Below are positions 54,432 through 63,742 of a stretch of DNA of 64,000 bases, piece by piece. The stretch lies in contig NZ_JAATOO010000006.1 of assembly GCF_011806575.1 (NCBI RefSeq), positions 158,427 to 222,426 of the forward strand, in the 5' to 3' direction. The stretch's first letter is position 1. The number at the start of each line of letters is the position of its first letter. Below the pieces are notes generated by a model, which worked only from the letters and a program-made list of their open reading frames with translations, was not told the DNA's origin and ran no database searches. A program made the position numbers and the translations under genes. The stretch is from Vibrio hepatarius. Lineage in GTDB: Bacteria; Pseudomonadota; Gammaproteobacteria; Enterobacterales; Vibrionaceae.

Positions 54432-55091
54432 ATGGGCGTGAATATGGCAGAACCACAAACTAGATGCGTAATTTTTGATTGCGATGGTACCTTGGTTGAC
54501 AGTGAACGTCTGTGCTGCGAAACGCTTTGCCAAGTGTTTCAAGAATTCGGCGTTGAGTTATCAATGCAGGACGCGATCGATTATTTTGAGGGCGGAAAAC
54601 TGGCAGACATACTGTCGAGATTTAATCAGCACCTTGGCGTCGATATCTCGCTCGATAAGTTGGAACCTTTGTACCGTGACAAACTGGACGAGCTATTCGA
54701 ACAGCAATTGCAACCAATGGAAGGTGTGTTCGAAACGTTAAGCTCATTAGACGCCAAAAATATTGAGTATTGTGTGGTGTCAAATGGACCACGTAGTAAG
54801 ATTGAGCGCTCATTGCAACTGACTGGGTTACTGCCTTACTTTGAGGGTAAGCTTTTCTCTGCGTTTGAAACCAACAGTTGGAAGCCAGAACCAGATCTCA
54901 TTTTGTACAGTGCAATGAATATGGGCTTTCGTTTAGACGAGTGCCTTTATGTAGATGATACGCCGAAAGGTTTGGAAGCGGGTGTAAGAGCGGGGGTACG
55001 AACCGTTCATTTGCTTGGGCTTAACGAAAAGCCTCACCAGTTCGATATCGATAAAATTCGCACGCTTCGCGATTTAGAAGCGTGCTTATAA
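54432..55091 (+). CDS. HAD phosphatase, YieH-like
   Basis: A 219-residue HAD-IA hydrolase with nucleophile motif FDCDGTLVDS, motif II VVSNGP, lysine in SWKPEPDL and motif IV YVDDTPKG. It is similar to E. coli YieH (6-phosphogluconate phosphatase), including the KLADI and EGVFETL regions. A second ATG at 54444 is possible. It is a single gene after an unusual inverted repeat. The substrate is by homology only. Confidence 0.85.
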   Translation: MGVNMAEPQTRCVIFDCDGTLVDSERLCCETLCQVFQEFGVELSMQDAIDYFEGGKLADILSRFNQHLGVDISLDKLEPLYRDKLDELFEQQLQPMEGVFETLSSLDAKNIEYCVVSNGPRSKIERSLQLTGLLPYFEGKLFSAFETNSWKPEPDLILYSAMNMGFRLDECLYVDDTPKGLEAGVRAGVRTVHLLGLNEKPHQFDIDKIRTLRDLEACL

Positions 55092-55101
55092 AAGTAACTA
55101 C

Positions 55102-55305
55102 TTAGTGATAAGTATGAAGGGGCGTCACGGTCTTTCTTTTTGCCATCACTAAGTTGACATTTGGTTCGAACGCGACGACTTGTTCTAAGTCTTCAAAAAA
55201 TGAGCCACATTCAGCACAAAGCATGCTGTTTTTTTCTGACAGTAAGTATTCTTCGCTACCACATAGCGGGCAGCACAAAGTCGTCTCTTTATTTTGTTGA
55301 GTCAT
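55102..55305 (-). CDS. Small zinc-ribbon protein
   Basis: A 67-residue protein with two CxxC knuckles: Cys12/Cys15 (CPLC) and Cys30/Cys33 (CAEC). These form a zinc ribbon, followed by a short polar tail. The ATG has the modest site GAGAAC upstream. No specific family is recognised. It is convergent with the HAD gene 10 bp away. The role is unknown; zinc ribbons often bind nucleic acid or proteins. Confidence 0.75.
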   Translation of the reverse strand: MTQQNKETTLCCPLCGSEEYLLSEKNSMLCAECGSFFEDLEQVVAFEPNVNLVMAKRKTVTPLHTYH

Positions 55306-55565
55306 AGGTAAGTTCTCCAGCAGCTTTAAAGCGATCTAATGTAGGGTTTTGTGTTTATTAATTATTCTTAGAATTACTCTTAATATAATTATTAGGCGAG
55401 TAATTAATTTCTATATGCTAAAACTAGCTCGAAGCTTGATTGTAAGGTAGTCACTTATAGAAATTGTGAGAGTCAATTCATATATTCTTCTGACTATACT
55501 GTAAAATATTGCGATGTTAGTTTGGAATGAGTATCAAAGTCCCGAGTGAGGAATATACTCCGAAT

Positions 55566-57002
55566 TTATTTCGTCTGTTCGGCAATGAGCTTAACAAACA
55601 ACTCCATCCCGCTTCGCCAATTCTTGTCACTATCAAAATTCGCAACACTGACTCGAATGCAATGCTTAAACTGGTCATGGGTACCAAACATAAACCCAGG
55701 TAAGATGCTGATTTTATGTTGGTTACAAGACTGGTAAAGCTGGTAGCTGTCAATGCTTTTTGGCAGTCGAATCCAAAGTAAGAAGGAACCTTGAACGCCT
55801 GAAATATGATATTGGTTTATTAGTTCTGGGTGCGCATCCATGGCATTTCTAAATAACTGGATATATCGCTTGGCATTATTCTGATAACAACGTCGCATCT
55901 TTGAAATATGGTTTCGATATTTTCCAGAAGTTAAAAATTCACCGACCGCAGACTGCATTAAGTTTAAGCTGCCCATATTTTCACATAGCAAGTACTTTTC
56001 GACTTGTTCGCGATAGCGTCCAGCAAGCATCCAACCGATTCTTAGTCTTGAATCTAACGTTTTAGACAGTGAATTCACGTAAATGACTCTTTGTTTATCA
56101 TCTAAAGCACGCAAACTTGGAATCGGTGAGCTAAAGGAAAGTGCGCCGAAAACGTCATCTTCAATAATAGGAATAGTACCGGATACGCCAAGAAGCTGTT
56201 TACGTCTTTCAAGCGGCATAACTGCGCCACTGGGATTGGTAAAATTGGGTGTGACGAGAATCACTTTAACGTCCCACTTAGTTAGTGCAGATTCTAAAGC
56301 AAGCGGATCCATGCCTTGATAGTCGCAACTTGGGATTTCCAGCACTTCAAGCCCAAGAGACTCCAACAACAATAAGTTGCCGAAGTAACACGGAGATTCA
56401 ACAGCAACAATATCCCCGGGTACTGTGATAGCTCTCAATGCCAGGCTGATCGCTTGCTGCGCACCGTGGGTGACTAAGATTTCATCTACGTTCGCAGGGG
56501 TACCAAGATCTTGCGTGATCTTCGCCAGTTGTTTGATTAACAATGTATCACCTGGCGGTAACTGATAGTGGCTGGCGGTATGAGTTTGGCGCCGGCTATG
56601 ACGTCCTATCTCGGCATAAAGACTTTTAATTGCAGGTGTGTCTGTGCTGGGATGAGCCGAACCAGTTGGTAGCAATTCCTTGTAATTGGGGTAAGTAAGA
56701 ACCTCTTTACACACCGAGAGTAAGTCCACCCTAGTCGGTTTGACGTGTGATGCTTGCACCGATTTGATTGAGTTGACTCGATAACCCGATTTAGGCACAG
56801 AGTAAATCAACCCTTGAGCTTCAAGCTCCTGAAAAGCGCGAATGATAGTGTTTTTGCCGAATCCAAGTTCGTTAACCAACTGACGAATCGAAGGCAACTT
56901 ATCGTTGTGTTGATAGACGCCATTATCAATCGCGCTCCTTAAAATACGCTCAACTTGGAGATACTTGCTCATATCAGACGATTTAGATAATTCTGTACCC
57001 AT
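55566..57002 (-). CDS. MocR/PdxR-family regulator (GntR + aminotransferase)
   Basis: A 478-residue MocR-type regulator. An N-terminal GntR winged helix (about 10-80; LPSIRQLVNELGFGKNTIIRA) is fused to a class I aminotransferase fold (about 110-470) with the pyridoxal-phosphate lysine in VNSLSKTLDS. The aminotransferase part senses a PLP-linked amine rather than catalysing. It is divergent from an EamA transporter 91 bp away, which it probably controls. The effector is not identified. Confidence 0.93.
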   Translation of the reverse strand: MGTELSKSSDMSKYLQVERILRSAIDNGVYQHNDKLPSIRQLVNELGFGKNTIIRAFQELEAQGLIYSVPKSGYRVNSIKSVQASHVKPTRVDLLSVCKEVLTYPNYKELLPTGSAHPSTDTPAIKSLYAEIGRHSRRQTHTASHYQLPPGDTLLIKQLAKITQDLGTPANVDEILVTHGAQQAISLALRAITVPGDIVAVESPCYFGNLLLLESLGLEVLEIPSCDYQGMDPLALESALTKWDVKVILVTPNFTNPSGAVMPLERRKQLLGVSGTIPIIEDDVFGALSFSSPIPSLRALDDKQRVIYVNSLSKTLDSRLRIGWMLAGRYREQVEKYLLCENMGSLNLMQSAVGEFLTSGKYRNHISKMRRCYQNNAKRYIQLFRNAMDAHPELINQYHISGVQGSFLLWIRLPKSIDSYQLYQSCNQHKISILPGFMFGTHDQFKHCIRVSVANFDSDKNWRSGMELFVKLIAEQTK

Positions 57003-57093
57003 ATAAATGCGCTCAACTGTGACTTACTGGAATTGTTGTACCCAGTTAGATTAGCACCATTAACAAAAGCAAAACAATTAGAGAACATCAGTC

Positions 57094-57996
57094 ATGCTTA
57101 TTAGAGCGATCCCATTTGTCTTCGTCATTCTTTGGGCGTCCGGATTTGTCGGTGCGCGTTTTGGTCTTCAATACGCCGAGCCAGCGACTCTGCTGTCAAT
57201 TCGCATGGCAGGAAACGTGCTGCTGTTTCTGGTGTTGATTGCTTTCTTGCGCCGCAGAGTTCCAACAGGTAAGGATTTTCTACATAGTTGCGTCGTGGGA
57301 ATACTGATTCACGGTTTCTATTTGGGTGGAACGTATTTTGCCATCGCGTTGGGTATGCCGGCAGGATTAAGTTCGTTATTAGTAGGGATACAACCGATAT
57401 TAACCGCGGTACTGCTTGTTTCATTTACCCGTGAGCATTTTAAACCAGTGCAATGGCTTGGTTTGGTGATGGGCTTTATCGGAATTTCTCTTGTGCTTGG
57501 CGGAAAAATGGAATGGCAATCTGAGAGTGATAAAGTGCTGGCGATAGCCGTTTGTTTATGTGCCTTGGTTGGCATTACCCTAGGAACACTGTATCAGAAG
57601 AAATACTGCAATACCAGTGACATGGTCGGTAGTGCAATGGTGCAGTATTTAGCTGCTGGCGCTTTGTTTTTACCTGTGGCGATTCAATTCGAGACCATGC
57701 ACGTCGAGTGGACTCAAGAATTTATCCTAACCTTGATTTGGTTGGTGGTGGTATTGTCCTGTGTGGCAATCTTGTTGTTGCTTTACATGGTAAAAAATGG
57801 TGCGGCGTCGAGTGTTGCTTCGGTGTTTTATCTCGTTCCGCCTACGACGGCGATTCAGGCTTGGTTAGCGTTTGGTGAATCATTTGATGTGACAGGTATG
57901 CTCGGATTCGGTTTCGCTGCGGTTGCCGTGTATTTGGTGGTTAAAAAACCAAAGCTGTTTAGCACGAAAACGAATCAAACATGTTCTGCTGAATGA
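57094..57996 (+). CDS. EamA-family (DMT) transporter
   Basis: A 300-residue inner-membrane transporter with ten predicted helices in two EamA repeats. Typical blocks are ILWASGFVGARFGLQY at the N-terminus and AGLSSLLVGIQPILTAVLL. DMT exporters move amino acids, purines or other metabolites outward. The divergent MocR regulator suggests a substrate that forms a PLP adduct, such as an amino acid or amine; this is inferred. Confidence 0.9.
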   Translation: MLIRAIPFVFVILWASGFVGARFGLQYAEPATLLSIRMAGNVLLFLVLIAFLRRRVPTGKDFLHSCVVGILIHGFYLGGTYFAIALGMPAGLSSLLVGIQPILTAVLLVSFTREHFKPVQWLGLVMGFIGISLVLGGKMEWQSESDKVLAIAVCLCALVGITLGTLYQKKYCNTSDMVGSAMVQYLAAGALFLPVAIQFETMHVEWTQEFILTLIWLVVVLSCVAILLLLYMVKNGAASSVASVFYLVPPTTAIQAWLAFGESFDVTGMLGFGFAAVAVYLVVKKPKLFSTKTNQTCSAE

Positions 57997-58002
57997 AGTA
58001 AC

Positions 58003-58032
58003 AAAAACGCCTGCTCGAAAGCAGGCGTTTTT
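58003..58032. terminator. Bidirectional terminator between the EamA gene and mgsA
   Basis: AAAAACGCCTGCT and AGCAGGCGTTTTT (58003-58032) form a 13-bp stem with a CGAA loop. U-tracts exist on both sides. Confidence 0.93.
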
Positions 58033-58046
58033 TATTTGTTAGGTTA

Positions 58047-58502
58047 TTAAGTGCGTTTTGCTAAATATGCTTCGTAATCTGGAACTTCAATATCAACTTC
58101 TTGTTCCATGAGATTTGATTCAAATAGGAATTTAGCGGAAGCACGGTTGGTTGCCACAGGGATGTTCCACACGCTTGCAATACGAAGTAGGGCTTTTACA
58201 TCTGGGTCATGTGGAACGGCATTCAGTGGGTCCCAAAAGAACACCAAGACATCGATTTTACCTTCCGAAATCAGCGCCCCCAATTGTTGGTCGCCACCCA
58301 TTGGGCCACTGATTAAACTTTTGATCGCAAGACCCGTTTCTTTACTTAAGATTGAGCCAGTTGTGCCTGTCGCGTATAGAAAGTGGCGTTGTAACTTATC
58401 TTTATTCTCTTTTACCCAACGTACAAGTTCTGGCTTGCAGTTGTCATGCGCCACTAGGGCAATGTGCTTGTGTGCAGGGATGGTACGAATTGTCTTTTCC
58501 AT
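58047..58502 (-). CDS. mgsA: Methylglyoxal synthase
   Basis: A 151-residue MgsA, one residue shorter than in E. coli. It turns dihydroxyacetone phosphate into methylglyoxal and phosphate, a bypass that relieves sugar-phosphate stress. Conserved blocks are [14 protein letters not shown] and [15 protein letters not shown], the last holding the catalytic aspartate region. It lies 9 bp downstream of torT on the same strand. Confidence 0.96.
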   Translation of the reverse strand: MEKTIRTIPAHKHIALVAHDNCKPELVRWVKENKDKLQRHFLYATGTTGSILSKETGLAIKSLISGPMGGDQQLGALISEGKIDVLVFFWDPLNAVPHDPDVKALLRIASVWNIPVATNRASAKFLFESNLMEQEVDIEVPDYEAYLAKRT

Positions 58503-58511
58503 TCAGACTTC

Positions 58512-59534
58512 CTAATTGTTTTCGTTATGAACGTAAAATGTCGGTCGATATTCAGAGGGAGAAAGTGAATCCTCAATGACCTTTTTATTCAGTGTCTTCG
58601 GCGTCAGTGGCTCAATTTTCGGTGCACTAACGCGTTGATAATCTTTATGTCTTAAATAGCTAACCGCTTGTTGTACGGATAAGCGCCCTTGCTTGACCAT
58701 CTTGTCCGTTGGGGCAAATTCGACTTTATCTCGTAGTAAGCCGCGATATACACCGTGACTCAAGTAGGTCGAAACCAGTCCAATTTGCTCGGTTTTTCCC
58801 GCGGCGCGAAGTTCGCTAATTGCCGCTTCAATGGCTACTGCACTACCGACAATATAATCAACATCATCGTTATCTATCGCTTTTTGTACAAGGTTTCTTT
58901 GTAGTTCTTTGTCATTATCCGCCCACAATGTGTCGATAATGCGAAGGTCGCTGTGTTTTATCGCGTCATAAAACCCTTTCAGTACGGGGTTGGTTCCGCC
59001 ACTAGAGCGAGGACCGGGCAGTAGCGCGATATTGGTGATACCTGAACCTGACGGGTGGCTTTGTTTAAGATAATCACCGGCGTAAAAGCCCATCCAGTAC
59101 CAATCTACGCCCACTTCACCTTTCAAGTTGACTTGGTTTTCTTCATTGAGTGAAAGTTTGTTTACCGCGGCAAAAACGGGAATAGCCCCCGTGTATTGGC
59201 GTAACGAACTGTCATAGAGTTCGGGTGCGACAGTACCCAAGATGATGGCGTCAGCGTTCCAACGGGCGCACAAAGACAATTGTTCCTTTTGTTTGTCGTA
59301 GTTCATGTAACCGCCGGCTTCCAGCACTCGTAAATCAGTGCCTTGCTTACGCGCTTCATCGACCATGCCATAGTTAACGGATAGCCAATACGAATCTTTC
59401 AAGTGAGGATATATAGCACATAAGCGAGGAGGCTCAGCTGCGCTTGCATTACCGACCAACAAACCGAGAGCGAGGGTCATTGTCGCGGTGGAAAGCTTTT
59501 TCTTAATTGAGCGCAAAGACATACGGTATTTCAT
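58512..59534 (-). CDS. torT: TMAO-sensing periplasmic protein TorT
   Basis: A 340-residue periplasmic binding protein of the TorT family. ATG 59534 and ATG 59522 are both possible; neither has a clear ribosome binding site. A signal peptide ends near NASA. Blocks shared with E. coli TorT as recalled include CAIYPHLKDSYWLSVNYGM, LLPGPRSSGG and YLSHGVYRGL. TorT binds trimethylamine N-oxide and stimulates TorS. It is divergent from torS. Confidence 0.9.
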   Translation of the reverse strand: MKYRMSLRSIKKKLSTATMTLALGLLVGNASAAEPPRLCAIYPHLKDSYWLSVNYGMVDEARKQGTDLRVLEAGGYMNYDKQKEQLSLCARWNADAIILGTVAPELYDSSLRQYTGAIPVFAAVNKLSLNEENQVNLKGEVGVDWYWMGFYAGDYLKQSHPSGSGITNIALLPGPRSSGGTNPVLKGFYDAIKHSDLRIIDTLWADNDKELQRNLVQKAIDNDDVDYIVGSAVAIEAAISELRAAGKTEQIGLVSTYLSHGVYRGLLRDKVEFAPTDKMVKQGRLSVQQAVSYLRHKDYQRVSAPKIEPLTPKTLNKKVIEDSLSPSEYRPTFYVHNENN

Positions 59535-59602
59535 TGGTAAATAAGGGGTAAACACTGCAAAATATACTGCATTCTACCAGAGTTAAAAAGTGAAGTATCT
59601 CG

Positions 59603-62491
59603 ATGTTATTAGCGAAAGCCAGTATCGGACGTAAACTGTTGTTTGCCTTTTTGGCGATGGCTTTACTGGTGCTAAGTTCAGCGCTGATTGGTGTGTTCGG
59701 TTTCAAATCTGTGGCTAAGACCGAGAGAAACGTCGTTAATTCAGCGATCCCTTCGATGCTCGAAGCTCGTCAGGTATCAGAGCTGAGCTCGAAGATCATT
59801 TCCTCAGTTCAGGTGTTATCAAATGCAAAGACAGAAGCACAGCGTAAACAATCTGGACAAGAGTTATTTGCTCAGCTAGAAACGTTACTCACACACATTA
59901 AACAATTGGGTTCCGACTCGTTTGACTCACAGCTGCTGAGTAAGCTAGAAGCTAATGTGCAAAGTGTTATCGATACTCTCGCGCAATTTGGTATTGTCGT
60001 TGAGAAACGGTTGTTCCTCGCGAAAGATCTTTCTGGTCGCACGAAAGAAATGCGCGAACTCGCTTCAGAGCTTGAACGCCTTACGCGTACACAAGTCGCC
60101 AATACCTCAACGATTGCGGTCGCCAATGTCACTCACATCTACGACCTTCTCGAGACAAAACAGACAGAAAGCGCATACAAGGCGCTAGATACATTGGTCG
60201 AAGTCGATTTGGACCTCTCTGAACGTTTACACGAGCTTCATTTATTGGCGTTTAAAATGCTTAATCAAATTGAAGAAGTACGTACAGTGTCGGACATTGA
60301 CCGTATCAAGACCATTCACCAAGAGTTTGATAGTAATTTAACGATTATGAAGCGACGGGTGAAAGCGGTTGAAGACCCAACACGCTCGATTCAAATGACT
60401 CAGCTATTAAATGACTTAGACAAGCGCACGATCGTGTTTGAAGTACTGCGACAACGCTACGATAATGACTTAGCCGCTCAGCAGTTAATGCAGGATACCT
60501 TGGATCAGTTCACCACTTTGAATACCACGGTAAGTCAGTTGGTCGATGAGTCTAACATTGCCACAACCCATGCGGTGGAAGAGCTAAAAACCACCTTAGA
60601 GTACGCGCAGTTAACGCTGACCATAATCACCGTGCTTGGTCTAGTGATCGTCGTCTTGATTGTTTGGAAAGTCGTTTATGTATCGGTTCTCAAACGTTTA
60701 GCTGAGTATTCGTCGGCGTTGCTCTCCATTGCTAAAGGGCAGTTACAGGTGGATCTTAATATCAAAGGAAATGACGAGCTGGCACATATGGGGCAAGCAA
60801 TCATTACCGCGAGAGACACAGCAAAAGCCTTGAAAGTTGTAGCGGAAAGCGAGGCCAAAGCAAGGAGTGAGCTGCAACAACACAAAGAACATTTAGAAGA
60901 GTTGGTCACTGACCGGACATTGCAGCTTCAGCAAGCAAATGAACGCTTGAACGAAGAGGTGGTGAATCACGCCCAAGCAAGACAAGAAGCAGAGCAAGCG
61001 AGTCGCGCCAAATCGGCGTTCCTTGCAACGATGAGTCATGAAATTCGCACACCAATGAACGGCGTGTTAGGTACTGTGCAATTGCTCAAAGATGCAGGAT
61101 TGAACCCTCAACAAAGCCACTATGTGGATGTGATTAACCGCAGCGGTACCACGCTATTGGCAATCCTTAACGACGTATTGGACTACTCAAAGATTGAAGC
61201 CGGGCACTTAGAGATAAGGCCGGTAGATTTTAACCTTCATGCGATGGTCGATGATGTTAAGCAACTATTGGCAAGCCGTGCGCAAGAAAAGCAAATCGAT
61301 TTAAGTGTGTGTATTGAAAGTGACCTAAGTAAGTTTTGGTTTGGCGACAGCACCCGAATCAGTCAGGTGCTAAACAACTTGGTAGGGAACGCGATTAAGT
61401 TCACCGAGCAAGGTCACGTTGATATCTATGTGGCAAGCGACCCAGAACACGATGGCAATATCCTGTTTGAAGTATCAGACACCGGAATGGGCATTTCTGA
61501 ACAGGAACAAGAAACATTGTTCGAAGCATTTACCCAAGCTTCGGCGGGAATTGGCAGTAAAGGCGGCACTGGTCTTGGTCTCGCTATAAGTCGAAAACTT
61601 GTGCAAGCGATGGGCGGTGAGCTAAGCCTTGAATCGATTGTTGGTGAAGGGAGCCGTTTCTGGTTTTCGGTTCCATTAACGATAGGCAAAGAGATTGAGA
61701 GCAGTGACGTTGTCACCAAGAGCCAGCTTCGTGCAAAAGTATTATTGGTTGAAGATAATCCAGTCAACTGCATGGTCGCAGAAGGGTTCCTACATAGCTT
61801 GGGTCATGACGTGACGACCGCGGTAAATGGGCGAGAAGCGAGGGAACAGTTCGCACAACAGCGCTTTGATATCGTGTTACTCGACATTAACTTACCCGAT
61901 TGCGATGGTGTGAGTTTGTTGCCTCAATTGCGCGCAATCGAGGCCGATATCGACGCTATAAACCCAACACCGATGGTCGCAGTGTCGGCGCATGTATTTA
62001 ATGAAGAAGTGGAGAAATATCTCTCTTCAGGTTTTGATGGTTACTTACCGAAACCGCTGGATAAAGGCGCGTTATGTTTACTGATCCAAAACTGTTTGCA
62101 AGGCCAAGAGCTGATACTTCCCCAAGGGGCAGTCAACAAACCAAAGAGTGCCCCAAATCAACCTGTTATCGATAGCAGTGTCGTGATTTCAGATATGTCG
62201 ATTCTGGGTAAAGACAAAATGCGCGAGATCGGCGAACTGTTTGTCCAAGGTAGTGAGCAAATTCTACGTGAGATGCAGGCGGGCGAGCAAAGCCAGGATA
62301 ATATGCTAATCAAACAGTTAGCACATAAGCTGAAAGGTTCTGCAGGGAGTTTGGGTCTACTAGCATTATTTGATCTGTGTTTACAGATTGAAAAAGACAA
62401 TGAACCGCTATCTTGCTATCTTGACAACAAATCGCGGCTAACTGAGCTTGTATCGGCGTCAAAGCAAGCGCTCGATGCACTGATGGAATAA
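59603..62491 (+). CDS. torS: Hybrid sensor histidine kinase TorS
   Basis: A 962-residue hybrid kinase: membrane helix 1 (about 9-33), a long helical periplasmic domain (about 35-330), membrane helix 2 (about 335-358), HAMP, HisKA with His479 in SHEIRTPMNG, HATPase, receiver with Asp761 in LLDINLPD, and C-terminal HPt with His908 in LAHKLKGSAG. This is the TorS domain order. It senses TMAO through TorT and signals by phosphorelay. Its usual partner TorR is not encoded next to it in this window. Confidence 0.94.
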   Translation: MLLAKASIGRKLLFAFLAMALLVLSSALIGVFGFKSVAKTERNVVNSAIPSMLEARQVSELSSKIISSVQVLSNAKTEAQRKQSGQELFAQLETLLTHIKQLGSDSFDSQLLSKLEANVQSVIDTLAQFGIVVEKRLFLAKDLSGRTKEMRELASELERLTRTQVANTSTIAVANVTHIYDLLETKQTESAYKALDTLVEVDLDLSERLHELHLLAFKMLNQIEEVRTVSDIDRIKTIHQEFDSNLTIMKRRVKAVEDPTRSIQMTQLLNDLDKRTIVFEVLRQRYDNDLAAQQLMQDTLDQFTTLNTTVSQLVDESNIATTHAVEELKTTLEYAQLTLTIITVLGLVIVVLIVWKVVYVSVLKRLAEYSSALLSIAKGQLQVDLNIKGNDELAHMGQAIITARDTAKALKVVAESEAKARSELQQHKEHLEELVTDRTLQLQQANERLNEEVVNHAQARQEAEQASRAKSAFLATMSHEIRTPMNGVLGTVQLLKDAGLNPQQSHYVDVINRSGTTLLAILNDVLDYSKIEAGHLEIRPVDFNLHAMVDDVKQLLASRAQEKQIDLSVCIESDLSKFWFGDSTRISQVLNNLVGNAIKFTEQGHVDIYVASDPEHDGNILFEVSDTGMGISEQEQETLFEAFTQASAGIGSKGGTGLGLAISRKLVQAMGGELSLESIVGEGSRFWFSVPLTIGKEIESSDVVTKSQLRAKVLLVEDNPVNCMVAEGFLHSLGHDVTTAVNGREAREQFAQQRFDIVLLDINLPDCDGVSLLPQLRAIEADIDAINPTPMVAVSAHVFNEEVEKYLSSGFDGYLPKPLDKGALCLLIQNCLQGQELILPQGAVNKPKSAPNQPVIDSSVVISDMSILGKDKMREIGELFVQGSEQILREMQAGEQSQDNMLIKQLAHKLKGSAGSLGLLALFDLCLQIEKDNEPLSCYLDNKSRLTELVSASKQALDALME

Positions 62492-62501
62492 GGACTTCTC
62501 T

Positions 62502-63023
62502 ATGCCAATTATCGAATCTTCCCACCTTTTTATGCGTAGTATCAACGAGGGCGACTGGCCGCTGTTTGAGCGATTGCATGAAGACGAAGAAGTGATTCGA
62601 TATGCGTTTGACAAACCAACGACGGAACAGATTCGCTCGCGTTTCGAAAGCCGTTTGCCAAAATGGGAATGGGGAAGTACGCATTGGCTTTGCCTCGTCA
62701 TTATTCACCGTGAAACAAATCAGCCAATGGGCGTGATGGGTTTGTGTCGTTCTGAAGAGCAGCAAGAGTATGTGGAAGTCGGATATTTACTGCTTCCCGA
62801 ATATCATGGCAAAGGCTTTGGTACAGAATCGCTTTTAGCTTTGGTCGAGTACGCAAAAGCCAATTTCCCGATCGAGAAGTTCAATGCGATTGTCACCGAT
62901 GGCAACATCGCGTCATGCAAAGTGCTCGAAAAAGTCGGGTTTGTACTGTGCGAGCGTGAACCCAATGCGTACCAGATTGGTGGGATGGACTACGACGATC
63001 TGATTTACAGCTTTGAGGTGTAA
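62502..63023 (+). CDS. GNAT-family N-acetyltransferase
   Basis: A 173-residue GNAT of the RimJ/RimL-like subgroup. The acetyl-CoA loop lies in YHGKGFGTESLLALVEYA and the late block is NIASCKVLEKVGF. AAGGA precedes the ATG, which starts 10 bp after the torS stop, so it is probably co-transcribed with torS. The acceptor is unknown. Confidence 0.9.
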   Translation: MPIIESSHLFMRSINEGDWPLFERLHEDEEVIRYAFDKPTTEQIRSRFESRLPKWEWGSTHWLCLVIIHRETNQPMGVMGLCRSEEQQEYVEVGYLLLPEYHGKGFGTESLLALVEYAKANFPIEKFNAIVTDGNIASCKVLEKVGFVLCEREPNAYQIGGMDYDDLIYSFEV

Positions 63024-63028
63024 ATCCG

Positions 63029-63676
63029 TTAGCCAATACTTAAGGTCGGCCTGTAGATACCTAGTGCTGAAAGTGTCAGTAACACTTGGGCTGTATAGTA
63101 TGTCACCATGACGACATGTCGTGAAAACGCTGAGGTGGTGCGAAAACGGTCAATAGCCAGCACTAAATCAGACACAATGAATATAAACGCGCCCATCGCT
63201 CCGTAAGCAGCGAGCGGATGTTCGGCCTCTAACCAAACTTCCGTTGCTCCACACGCCATTATCAATATCGCACTTGTGTATACCGCAACTGGCAACTTCA
63301 TGTTATCGAGTGTTGGCAGTAATAGTAGATAAACAATCAAGCCGACACTAAATAGCACGGCAGGCAGCCAAAGTGTTAAAGGTTGTTCTATTTGGGTGAA
63401 GAACGCGTAACTGTATAAAATATGCGCACACAGAAAGCAGCTTAACCCCTCAATAAACTTGTCTTTGGGGTGCATTAAGAAAAGATCGCCAACGGCTGAC
63501 GCGATTAATCCCACGCCAATCCAATAGGCATAATCTTGTGAGTTCGGGCTATCGACTAAAACAAGCGCCGACATCAGGAAAACAGGTGTCGCTTTGGATA
63601 GATAAAAGATCCAACGATATTTTTTATCTATGCTCCATACGTGCAAAACGCACAGTAAAACGATAATTAACCACAT
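63029..63676 (-). CDS. Lysoplasmalogenase-like membrane protein (YhhN family)
   Basis: A 215-residue polytopic membrane protein (about eight helices) of the YhhN/TMEM86 family, whose animal members cleave lysoplasmalogens. ATG 63676 with AGGAAAT upstream is chosen; an upstream frame extension would run into a terminator. Family blocks include GDLFLM and FIVSDLVLAIDRF. In bacteria the substrate is uncertain. It is a single gene. Confidence 0.85.
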   Translation of the reverse strand: MWLIIVLLCVLHVWSIDKKYRWIFYLSKATPVFLMSALVLVDSPNSQDYAYWIGVGLIASAVGDLFLMHPKDKFIEGLSCFLCAHILYSYAFFTQIEQPLTLWLPAVLFSVGLIVYLLLLPTLDNMKLPVAVYTSAILIMACGATEVWLEAEHPLAAYGAMGAFIFIVSDLVLAIDRFRTTSAFSRHVVMVTYYTAQVLLTLSALGIYRPTLSIG

Positions 63677-63698
63677 ATTTCCTGTCTCAATAAAAAAA

Positions 63699-63718
63699 AG
63701 CAGCAATAAATTGCTGCT
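63699..63718 (-). terminator. Terminator of the yqhD-type gene
   Basis: AGCAGCAA (63699-63706) and TTGCTGCT (63711-63718) form an 8-bp stem; a run of seven T follows on the minus strand. It lies 25 bp past the stop. Confidence 0.9.
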
Positions 63719-63742
63719 ATTAGAGTAATGAGTGGCGGTTAG

